Assembly: GCA_002490525.1 (NCBI GenBank)
Contig: DKUE01000021.1
Coordinates: 1 to 21,775, forward strand
Reading direction: 5' to 3'
From: Ruminococcaceae bacterium UBA7212
GTDB lineage: Bacteria > Bacillota > Clostridia > Oscillospirales > Acutalibacteraceae
Length of the DNA: 21,775 nt
The position numbers and the translations under genes are program-made. The notes beneath the pieces are model-generated. The model was given only the letters and a program-made list of their open reading frames with translations, did not search any database and was not told where the DNA came from. Below, in pieces: positions 13,682-20,741 of this stretch; the stretch's first letter is position 1, and each line of letters begins with the position of its first letter.

Positions 13682-14230
13682 ATGAAAAAGTTTTCTTCTG
13701 TTCTTCTTGCCTTGGTTATGCTGTTTGCACTTTGCATTCCGGCATTTGCAGGCGATGGGGTTGCAGCACAGGGAGATTCTGTTGCATTATTCGCTGAAGC
13801 AGACGCTTCCGATGCAGATAAAACCGAGGATGAATCCGATTCTGCGTCCGAATCGGTCTCTGCCTCTGATGCAGACGCTTCGTCAACCGACAATACGTCT
13901 GACGACCTCGGCATCAGCACCTTTGACCCGAGCGGCGCATTAGATAATATTGTGGACGGCATCTCTGACAATGACCTTTCCGGTTTGTTCGGCACACTGC
14001 GCAATACCATCAATGATTTGAGCGGCAGACTTTCCGGCGTGTTTAAGAACATCGGCGGTAACAACAACGGCGGTACCGATGATAATTCCAACGGCAACAG
14101 CAACGGTGACGACACCTTCGGCGGTTCTGAACCGACCGGCGACACTGCAATCTATGCAGTTGCAGGCGTTGCAGTTGTTGCGGCAGCTGCTTTGATTTTC
14201 ACCAAGAAGAAATCTGAAAAAGCTGAATAA
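13682..14230 (+). CDS. Secreted acidic protein with C-terminal sortase-like anchor
   Basis: A 182-aa protein. Residues 1-23 form a signal peptide (MKKFSSVLLALVMLFALCIPAFA). The mature part is rich in Asp, Ser, Ala and Glu (about 35-75), then has two helical amphipathic units (DPSGALDNIVDGISDND, then TLRNTINDLSGRLSGVFKN) and a Gly/Asn/Asp linker (about 125-147). The end is EPTGD (150-154), a membrane segment and KKKSEKAE, the order expected of a sortase substrate, though LPxTG is replaced by SEPTGD. No sortase gene is in the window. The ATG at 13682 has AGAAAGGA upstream and begins exactly at the signal peptide. The simple composition suggests a surface spacer or adhesin-like protein. It has its own strong promoter and terminator. 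Confidence 0.82.
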   Translation: MKKFSSVLLALVMLFALCIPAFAGDGVAAQGDSVALFAEADASDADKTEDESDSASESVSASDADASSTDNTSDDLGISTFDPSGALDNIVDGISDNDLSGLFGTLRNTINDLSGRLSGVFKNIGGNNNGGTDDNSNGNSNGDDTFGGSEPTGDTAIYAVAGVAVVAAAALIFTKKKSEKAE

Positions 14231-14247
14231 GTATCCTTTGTACTTTT

Positions 14248-14281
14248 AAACGCTCCGTGTAAATACACGGAGCGTTTTTTT
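14248..14281 (+). terminator. Terminator after the acidic surface protein
   Basis: AAACGCTCCGTGT (14248-14260) pairs with ACACGGAGCGTTT (14265-14277) around a 4-nt loop, with seven T at 14275-14281. Confidence 0.93.
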
Positions 14282-14371
14282 ATCCCATAAAAGCGGGTGA
14301 AAGCCGGTACGGGACAAGCACAGAAAAAACATCATACCGCATACTTTAGGTCTACAGAAATACAGACGGAC

Positions 14372-14400
14372 TTGCGAAAACAAATAAATCATGTTACAAT
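14372..14400 (+). promoter_or_regulatory. Promoter of the lipoprotein/L,D-transpeptidase operon
   Basis: TTGCGA (14372-14377), 17 bp, TACAAT (14395-14400), 35 bp before the ATG at 14436. Confidence 0.7.
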
Positions 14401-14435
14401 GTTTACGAAAATAAATCACATAAGGAGCCCTTTGT

Positions 14436-15359
14436 ATGCAGATTCGAAAAACAATTGCCCTTCTGTGCACGTTGGTGTTGCTCGCTTGTACCTTCAGCGC
14501 CTGCGGTGCAAAATCCGAACCGATTGTTTCAGAGGCTCTGCGGCAAGCGCAGACCGACGAACAGCTTAAAAACAATCAGCTGAAAATTGTGACGTATAAC
14601 ACCGCTGCGCCTTGGGGTAATGCGTTGAAAGGCACCTCTTCCAAACAGCGTTTGCCTTTGTTTGCCGAGCAGATGGCAAATCTTGCGCCGGATTCCTTTG
14701 GCGTGCAGGAATTAAATTCCGACTGGGCAGACAAATTGGAGACACTTTTGCCCGATTATGCCTATTACTGTGTAAAACGCGGCGGAGATGATGAAGAGAA
14801 AAAATCGGAAATTAACGGCATTTACTACCTAAAAGCAAAATACACGCTTTTGCACAGCGATACATTTTGGATTTCGGAAACCCCCGATACAGAATCGCGC
14901 TTTGCAGGCGCTGGCTGCCACCGCATTTGTTCCTATGTAGTTCTGCAAAACCGTCTGAACGGCTTTACCTACGCACATTTTAATACACATTTTGACAATG
15001 TAAGCGAGGATGCGCGCACACTCGGCAGTAACCTGATTGCCGACCGCGCCGCACAGCTTCTTGCGGATTACGGCAATATCCCCGTTGTAATTACGGGTGA
15101 CTTTAATCAGGACAGCGGCGGTACCGCCTGTGCCATACTGCAAAATGCGGGATATATCAACGCATCGTCTGTTTCCCAAACGGGCGACAGCCAACCCACC
15201 TATCACGCTTGGGGTGAATATACGGAAGGTAAGCCGATTGACTTTATCTTTACCAACGATGCCCTGCGCGCTTCGGATTACAAAATTTGCAGTGATAAGC
15301 AAAACGGCAAATTTGTTTCCGACCATTATGCGGTTTGCGCCGTATTTGATATTCTTTAA
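14436..15359 (+). CDS. Endonuclease/exonuclease/phosphatase-fold lipoprotein
   Basis: A 307-aa exported lipoprotein: a hydrophobic signal ends in FSAC with lipid-carrying C23, although the -3 residue is Phe where Leu is usual. The catalytic domain (about 48-306) has the metal-dependent phosphoesterase signature: N55 (TYNTA), E92 (VQEL), H185 (NTHFD), D222 and N224 (GDFN), D269 (IDFIF) and the terminal D296-H297 (SDHYAV). Such enzymes cleave DNA, RNA, phosphoinositides, sphingomyelin or other phosphodiesters; the fold alone does not choose between them. Its place on the outer membrane face means it acts on external substrate. The ATG has AAGGAG 8 nt upstream. It is followed after 19 nt by an L,D-transpeptidase gene, probably in the same operon. 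Confidence 0.9.
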   Translation: MQIRKTIALLCTLVLLACTFSACGAKSEPIVSEALRQAQTDEQLKNNQLKIVTYNTAAPWGNALKGTSSKQRLPLFAEQMANLAPDSFGVQELNSDWADKLETLLPDYAYYCVKRGGDDEEKKSEINGIYYLKAKYTLLHSDTFWISETPDTESRFAGAGCHRICSYVVLQNRLNGFTYAHFNTHFDNVSEDARTLGSNLIADRAAQLLADYGNIPVVITGDFNQDSGGTACAILQNAGYINASSVSQTGDSQPTYHAWGEYTEGKPIDFIFTNDALRASDYKICSDKQNGKFVSDHYAVCAVFDIL

Positions 15360-15378
15360 AAGGACGGACTGACTTAAA

Positions 15379-16389
15379 ATGCAATTCTCATCAAATTATC
15401 AGAAAAAAACACCGCCGCGCCGCGGCAAAAAAAGACAGACTGCCGATACTAAGCGTTTACTGCTGATTCTTGGGGCAGTTCTTCTTGCTGCGGTACTCCT
15501 TGTTTCGGGCATATTTTTATTTAAGCACTACCGCAAAACACACCCTGCAAGCGGAAATGCTTACGAGAAGGTGGAAACACTGCCTTCAACAGAATCGCAG
15601 ACCGAAACACAGACCGCGGCTTCCACTGAACCGCAGACCGAAACAGTCGGCGATGTCAGCATCACGCCGTATAAGGCAACCTTCTACTCCACAACCACCA
15701 CATTGAACGTGCGTTCTGCGCCATCCACAAACAGTGATAAACTCGGCATGGTTGGGCAGGAAACACCGCTTTCCGTAACGGGACGCTGCTCCAACGGCTG
15801 GTATAGAATTGACTATAACGGCGGTGTAGGCTATGTTTCAGGCGGGTATGTGACTGAGGCGCCCGGGCAGACACAAAAATCCGATGCACCCTACCTCTTT
15901 AAGGTCAACCGTAAGCAAAATATCGTAATTGCCTATGCAAAAGATGCGAACGGTGATTATACCGTCCCTAAAAAAGCGATGGTCTGTTCGGTCGGTGTAG
16001 ATGACAAGACGCCGACGGGCACCTTCTCCACTACGGGCGATAAATACGACTGGCGGCTGCTTTCAGGCAATGTATACGGGCAATATGCCACCCGCATTAA
16101 CGGACCGTATTTATTCCACTCCGTACCGTATGCCACAAAATCCAAAAGTGATTTGGAATACGAAGAATACAATAAGCTCGGTGAAGCGGCGTCTTTAGGC
16201 TGTATCCGTCTGAGTGTAGAAGACGCCAAATGGGTGCAGGAAAACTGCCCCAAGGGTACAACCGTGATTATTTACGACAGCGATGAAAAAGAACCGCTTC
16301 CCCGCCCCACGCCCACCAAGATTGATGTGAACGACAGCCGACGCGGCTGGGACCCCACTGACCCGGATGCGGGCAATCCTTGGCGTTAA
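15379..16389 (+). CDS. Membrane-anchored SH3b-L,D-transpeptidase (YkuD family)
   Basis: A 336-aa cell-wall enzyme. It has a basic cytoplasmic N-terminus, one membrane segment (about 26-48), a Thr/Glu/Gln linker (65-90) with repeated TETQ-type units, a bacterial SH3 domain at about 100-160 (LNVRSAPSTNSDKLG, then GWYRIDYNGGVGYVSG), and a YkuD catalytic domain at about 171-300. The nucleophile is C275 in SLGCIRL, with H247 (LFHSVP) and R277. Canonical YkuD has HGC before the Cys; here it is LGC (L273), a variation that should still allow catalysis. It would make 3-3 peptidoglycan crosslinks or attach proteins to the wall. The C-terminal 35 residues are Pro/Asp-rich. It shares the operon with the EEP-fold lipoprotein 19 nt upstream and ends at a terminator. 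Confidence 0.92.
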   Translation: MQFSSNYQKKTPPRRGKKRQTADTKRLLLILGAVLLAAVLLVSGIFLFKHYRKTHPASGNAYEKVETLPSTESQTETQTAASTEPQTETVGDVSITPYKATFYSTTTTLNVRSAPSTNSDKLGMVGQETPLSVTGRCSNGWYRIDYNGGVGYVSGGYVTEAPGQTQKSDAPYLFKVNRKQNIVIAYAKDANGDYTVPKKAMVCSVGVDDKTPTGTFSTTGDKYDWRLLSGNVYGQYATRINGPYLFHSVPYATKSKSDLEYEEYNKLGEAASLGCIRLSVEDAKWVQENCPKGTTVIIYDSDEKEPLPRPTPTKIDVNDSRRGWDPTDPDAGNPWR

Positions 16390-16403
16390 AAATTCATATA
16401 GAA

Positions 16404-16450
16404 AACGGCACAGTCCGCGTGAAGTTACGCGACTGTGCCGTTGTTTTTTT
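16404..16450. terminator. Terminator between the L,D-transpeptidase and ABC exporter genes
   Basis: AACGGCACAGTC (16404-16415) pairs with GACTGTGCCGTT, with an inner GCGT/ACGC after a bulged C, followed by GTTTTTTTT. It probably serves both converging transcripts. Confidence 0.9.
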
Positions 16451-16461
16451 ATATTCGATTT

Positions 16462-18291
16462 TCAGCTTTCTTCCAAATAGTATTTCGCCTGTGCATTCCA
16501 TAGGTTCGCATATTCACTGTCTGCATCGGCAAGCAGGTCATCATGCGTACCGACACCGACCAATTCGCCTTTTTTAAACACAGCGATGGTATCGCAGAAA
16601 CGGCAGGAGGAAAGACGGTGCGAAATATAAATGGCAGTCTTCCCCTCAACAAATGCATTAAACTGCTGATAAATCTTGTGCTCTGCCACTGGGTCAAGCG
16701 CAGCAGTCGGTTCATCCAGCACCACCACGGGTGCATCCTTATAGAGTGCACGTGCAAGCGCAAGCTTTTGTGCCTCGCCGCCCGACACCTCTACGCCGTC
16801 TTTGGAAAGGTCCTTGTAAAGCACAGTGTTTTCTTTTTTCTCCATACGCTCTACTCGTTCAAGGATATCCGCTTCGGCAAGGCATTGCTTTAAGCGCACC
16901 GCATCGGGTGTTTCGCCTGCGGTCAAGTTGTCCGCCGTCGTCATTGCAAACAGCTTAAAGTCCTGAAACACTACGGAAAACAGCTTTCGGCAGCAGTCTG
17001 CGGATAAATCACGAATATCCACACCGTTCACAAGAATTTCGCCGCGGTCGGCATCATACAAACGGCACAGTAGCTTAATAAAGGTTGTTTTGCCGCTCCC
17101 GTTGCGCCCGACGACCGCTAAGCGCTCGCCTTTATGAATTTTCAAGGAGATATTTTTGAGTGTGTCGCTTTTTGCCGACGGATAGCGGAAATACACGTTT
17201 TTAAATTCAATTTCCACCGCTGTCAAATCTACGTCCTTTTCGCCGTAGGTCATAGAGGATTCGGTGTTCGCAATGCGGAAGAAATACTCTAAATTGGGTA
17301 CGATTTGCGCGCTTCTGCCGAAGGTGCCTGCAATGGCGGTCACGCCCGCAATCACCTGCATAAACGAGCCTGTATAGCGAATGAGTGCTTCCATATCAAA
17401 CAGCCCCAAAAGGCCTTTGACGCCGATAAAGGTGTACACACCGAATCCGATTGCCGCGCCGATAACCGCCATATAGGCGCTTGCGGCGGCAGACTGCTTG
17501 GAGGTTTCACGCAGAATGGTTTCACCCTTTGTCAAAAGCTGTTGGGTCGCTTCGCGCGAAATGAGGGCTTGCTCTTTATAAAGGCGTACCTCTTTGCCTG
17601 AATTGTAGTTCGACAAAATATCACGGTAACGGTGGAACAGGCGGTCAAGCTTGCCGTAGCGGTACTGCGATTGGAACCAAACTCTGCTTGTGTAGTTGGT
17701 CAAAAGCACCGTACACACTGCACTGACGGCAATCGCGGCAACCAGTACCGCGAAAAACCATGGGGAATGCACAAAGCCCTCGCCCGTTCTCACAAAGCCA
17801 AGCTTAAACAGAGGCAATAAAATCGCCACCGCGCAAATCAGCGTGACAAGCCCGGAAACAAAATCATTCACCATCCAGGCAAGCTGTGAAAATGCGGAAT
17901 AGATTTTGTCCATCGACTCCGAATGCAGGTGTACCAACTCTTGAAATTCGCTGTTTTCAAGCTTTGCATAGTCGAGCGTGAACAACTTGTTTTCAATCGT
18001 CAGGCGCTCTTTCTGCGACAGCCGTGTGCGCATCACCTGTAAGGTCAGATTTAACCAGTCCGTCAAAATCTGGAATACGAGATTTAAGCCGACGCACAGC
18101 CCGACGCTTGTAAACAGAACCTTTGAAGAATCGCCCGCATACAACTCTGCAACGATGCGCGCGGAAAAATACACATTGATAAACGGTCGAACGCCGCGGC
18201 AAATTGCCGCAAGGAGTGTGCAAGGCAACATAAGCGGTTCAAACCGCGCTGTTTGACGAAATGCCTTCAGGTAGTAGCGAACGGTTTTCAT
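16462..18291 (-). CDS. ABC exporter, fused membrane and ATPase domains (second subunit)
   Basis: A 609-aa half-transporter. Six membrane helices fill about 20-320; the ATP-binding domain follows, with Walker A GRNGSGKTT (about 394), Q-loop VVFQDF, signature VSGGEAQK (about 501), Walker B VVVLDEPTAALD (about 520) and H-loop YISHRLSS. The ATP site residues look intact, including the catalytic Glu. Its ATG overlaps the stop of the partner gene by 4 nt (ATGA), so the two subunits are probably coupled into a heterodimer. AGGAGG lies upstream. The membrane part resembles exporters of peptides or drugs in Clostridia; the cargo cannot be told. It ends at a terminator facing the L,D-transpeptidase gene. 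Confidence 0.93.
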   Translation of the reverse strand: MKTVRYYLKAFRQTARFEPLMLPCTLLAAICRGVRPFINVYFSARIVAELYAGDSSKVLFTSVGLCVGLNLVFQILTDWLNLTLQVMRTRLSQKERLTIENKLFTLDYAKLENSEFQELVHLHSESMDKIYSAFSQLAWMVNDFVSGLVTLICAVAILLPLFKLGFVRTGEGFVHSPWFFAVLVAAIAVSAVCTVLLTNYTSRVWFQSQYRYGKLDRLFHRYRDILSNYNSGKEVRLYKEQALISREATQQLLTKGETILRETSKQSAAASAYMAVIGAAIGFGVYTFIGVKGLLGLFDMEALIRYTGSFMQVIAGVTAIAGTFGRSAQIVPNLEYFFRIANTESSMTYGEKDVDLTAVEIEFKNVYFRYPSAKSDTLKNISLKIHKGERLAVVGRNGSGKTTFIKLLCRLYDADRGEILVNGVDIRDLSADCCRKLFSVVFQDFKLFAMTTADNLTAGETPDAVRLKQCLAEADILERVERMEKKENTVLYKDLSKDGVEVSGGEAQKLALARALYKDAPVVVLDEPTAALDPVAEHKIYQQFNAFVEGKTAIYISHRLSSCRFCDTIAVFKKGELVGVGTHDDLLADADSEYANLWNAQAKYYLEES

Positions 18292-20093
18292 ACCTGCCCC
18301 GCCTCCTCTCGGTAGTAGTAACTTTGTAGCTGATACATTTGATAATATTTGCCTTTTTTCGCCATCAGTTCCTCGTGCGAACCGAACTCGGCGATTCTAC
18401 CGTCGGATAAAAACAAGATTTTGTCACAGAACCGCGTGGAGGAAAGACGGTGTGAAATAAAGAACGAGGTTTTACCGCTTGAGAGCGCGTTGTATTGCAA
18501 ATACAAGTCATTTTCGGCAATCGGGTCGAGCGCAGCGGTCGGCTCATCCAAAATGAGAATCGGTGCGCCCTTGTAAAGTGCACGTGCCAACAGAATCTTC
18601 TGCTTTTCACCGCCTGAAAAATCGGCGGCGTTTTTATGTACGGTTTTGTCCATAAAGGTATTTTCACGGTCGGGCAGGGACTCGATTTTTTCGCGGATGC
18701 CTGCTTTTTCGAGGCATTTCCACAGCTTATCGCGGTCAATATCCTCCTCATTTTGTAAGGTGACATTTTTCGCAATGCTGACAGGCAAGAAATAATAATC
18801 TTGAAACACGACGGAAAACAGATTGAAATAGCTTTCCTGCGCATAACCGTCGGCACGCGCGCCGTTAATCAAAATTTCACCGCTTGTGGGGGTATACAGC
18901 CCGCACAGCAGCTTAATCGCGGTAGTCTTGCCCGCGCCGTTTTCGCCGACAATCGCAATATTCTCGCCGCCGTGCACGCTGAAATCCATACCTTTAATGG
19001 TTTCGTTTTCACTGTCGCGGTAGCGGAAATGCACGTCGCGAAATTCCACGGAATAGCTTTCGGCGGCGGGAAATTCAGGCTTTTCTTGGGCGCCTTTTTC
19101 GGGTGTTTCCAAGTAATCGCGGAATTTTTGACACTCCAAGGTACAGCGAAGCAGTTGGTTGTATTGATAAGTCAACTGTGACACATAACCCGAAAATCCT
19201 GCGACAACGCTGAAATAAAAAATGAAATCCGACACGGTAATCGTGCCTTGCTGTACAGCGCGGATTAAAAAGAAGTAGGCAACGCCGTCGCGCAGGGCAT
19301 ACAGTAAGGCTTGCAGTGCCGAGGTGGTGTAGGTTACCCGCAAAAAGCGGTGCATAATTTTTGTGTATGCCTTGAGCACATCTGCGGTGATTTTCAAAAA
19401 CCAGTCGCCCAAAGAATACAGCCGAATGTCTTTGCCTGCGGGAAATTCGTGGCTCGTCCGATAAAAATAGTTAAATTTTAACATAAGGGGATTGGTTTTC
19501 TCACGGGTACGTTTATCCGCGCGGTATGTGGCTTGGTCCAAGAAAAATCCGAGCAGACAGGTAACCAAAATCAGCACAAGCATAAACACGGGAAGCTTGT
19601 ATAACAGCACAACCGAAGTAATAATGCCGAACACCGCCTGCGAAAGACTGCAAACGACGTCGCAGAAATGCTGTGCACCGCTGTAGGCACCATTGACGAA
19701 GGTGCCGCTTCGCTCTAAGCGTTCACGCCCCGCGAGGCTTTCCACATCGACGAAATCCGCGGACATTGTTTTGCGAAACGACAGTACCGCATAGCGCATT
19801 CTGAGAATTTGCGATGAGCCAAGCAGTTTTTGTTCCATAAACGGCGCAATCCACGAAGCACCCGCAATCCCAATGCACAAAAGTGCCACGCGCAAAACCA
19901 GTGTTTGTATAGATACGCCTTCGGTGATGCTATCCATCATCACCTTCGGGGCGAATGCCGAAAGCATCGGAACGGCAATCAGTGCGGGAATGCGCGCTAA
20001 AATATACAGGTAGCTACGGCGATGCCACGCGTACCAGTTTTTTAACATATACCCGATATTATCGAGCAATTCCGAACGGCGTTTACGTTGCAT
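18288..20093 (-). CDS. ABC exporter, fused membrane and ATPase domains (first subunit)
   Basis: A 601-aa half-transporter with a membrane domain over about 25-320, then an ATPase domain: Walker A GENGAGKTT (about 383), Q-loop VVFQDYYF, signature FSGGEKQK (about 491), Walker B LILDEPTAALD (about 510) and H-loop FISHRLSS. All catalytic residues look normal, so this pair does not show the one-sided degenerate site of some heterodimers. The start at 20093 (MQRKRRSELLDN) has AAAGGGAG 9 nt upstream. The frame stays open 141 codons further up, but that stretch includes a terminator hairpin and a promoter, so it is not counted. It is translated with the second subunit through an ATGA overlap. Confidence 0.92.
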   Translation of the reverse strand: MQRKRRSELLDNIGYMLKNWYAWHRRSYLYILARIPALIAVPMLSAFAPKVMMDSITEGVSIQTLVLRVALLCIGIAGASWIAPFMEQKLLGSSQILRMRYAVLSFRKTMSADFVDVESLAGRERLERSGTFVNGAYSGAQHFCDVVCSLSQAVFGIITSVVLLYKLPVFMLVLILVTCLLGFFLDQATYRADKRTREKTNPLMLKFNYFYRTSHEFPAGKDIRLYSLGDWFLKITADVLKAYTKIMHRFLRVTYTTSALQALLYALRDGVAYFFLIRAVQQGTITVSDFIFYFSVVAGFSGYVSQLTYQYNQLLRCTLECQKFRDYLETPEKGAQEKPEFPAAESYSVEFRDVHFRYRDSENETIKGMDFSVHGGENIAIVGENGAGKTTAIKLLCGLYTPTSGEILINGARADGYAQESYFNLFSVVFQDYYFLPVSIAKNVTLQNEEDIDRDKLWKCLEKAGIREKIESLPDRENTFMDKTVHKNAADFSGGEKQKILLARALYKGAPILILDEPTAALDPIAENDLYLQYNALSSGKTSFFISHRLSSTRFCDKILFLSDGRIAEFGSHEELMAKKGKYYQMYQLQSYYYREEAGQV

Positions 20094-20285
20094 AGGAAAG
20101 TTCTCCCTTTCAATATTGCGTATAAATTCAATGATGCTGTTGCACGGTTCGATACAGGAATATCTGCAGGGCTTGCACGGACTTACACCGCGAGCCGGAG
20201 ATATTTCAAAAGATTTTGAAAACGAAGCGCAAAGGCTCTGTTTTATGTTCTGCAAACCGATTTCCGGTTTTACAAATATATATGC

Positions 20286-20314
20286 AGTATACAGCTTTTC
20301 TGCCTGCATTGCAA
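20286..20314 (-). promoter_or_regulatory. ABC exporter promoter with a leader of about 185 nt
   Basis: On the minus strand TTGCAA (20309-20314) and TATACT (20286-20291) are separated by 17 bp. The leader to the ATG at 20093 is unusually long. I see no clear riboswitch in it. Confidence 0.65.
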
Positions 20315-20462
20315 GAAATCCGTCGGAATTTCTTGCTTTTCGGGGATTTTCAGACGAATACAGCCGACACACGGGCAACAACTTGCGATGCCTGCCCCCG
20401 CAAATGCCGACGCAAGTTATCCGCCTAGCCCACAAAAAACATATGTACAAACAGAAAGACGC

Positions 20463-20502
20463 AAAAAAGCGCACGATTGTCTTTGAAATCGTGCGCTTTT
20501 TC
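20463..20502. terminator. Bidirectional hairpin upstream of the ABC exporter
   Basis: AAAAAGCGCACGATT (20464-20478) pairs perfectly over 15 bp with AATCGTGCGCTTTTT (20487-20501). On the minus strand it would stop read-through from the recombinase side before the exporter promoter. Apart from the features listed, 20094-20741 shows no gene. Confidence 0.8.
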
Positions 20503-20606
20503 ATTTTTAGATGCAATCAAAAGATTTCAGAACGCGTTTGTCATTGTGCAAGGCTGTTTATCAACCACGATGTAAAAATCGTTATCAACAGCCACATTGC
20601 AAAAAG

Positions 20607-20634
20607 TGTAAATAAAATTCCTGTTTTATTTACA
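20607..20634. repeat. Palindrome between recombinase and ABC exporter
   Basis: TGTAAATAAAA (20607-20617), TTCCTG, TTTTATTTACA (20624-20634) is a perfect 11-bp inverted repeat without a T-run. It lies between the recombinase terminator and the host exporter genes, where an attachment site could be. Nearby, TTATCAAC occurs twice (20558-20565 and 20582-20589). Confidence 0.45.
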
Positions 20635-20674
20635 GAAACGCAGTGTTTACAAGGCTTTTTCTATGATTGCGGGT

Positions 20675-20710
20675 AAAAAAAGACCTTGCAGAATTGCTTC
20701 TACAAGGTCT
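20675..20710 (-). terminator. Terminator of the serine recombinase gene
   Basis: On the minus strand AGACCTTG pairs with CAAGGTCT, with AG/CT inside, followed by a T-run (20675-20680 as A on the plus strand). It lies 30 bp past the recombinase stop. Confidence 0.85.
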
Positions 20711-20741
20711 AAATTTGATATTAAATTTTGCCTATTGGCTG

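Noticed and set aside
16449..16763. 104-codon minus-strand frame overlapping the ABC gene end
   Set aside because: It is an alternative frame of the ABC exporter ATPase domain, where the real frame contains the signature and Walker B motifs.
20094..20516. 141-codon in-frame N-terminal extension of the first ABC exporter subunit, including a Cys-rich stretch (CKPCRYSCIEPC) that could look like a peptide precursor
   Set aside because: Its beginning overlaps a terminator hairpin, its only nearby Met lies inside the promoter, and a good ribosome binding site supports the start at 20093.
20558..20589. Two TTATCAAC copies as DnaA boxes of a replication origin
   Set aside because: There is no dnaA/dnaN or plasmid replication gene nearby and only two imperfect boxes; chance is as likely.
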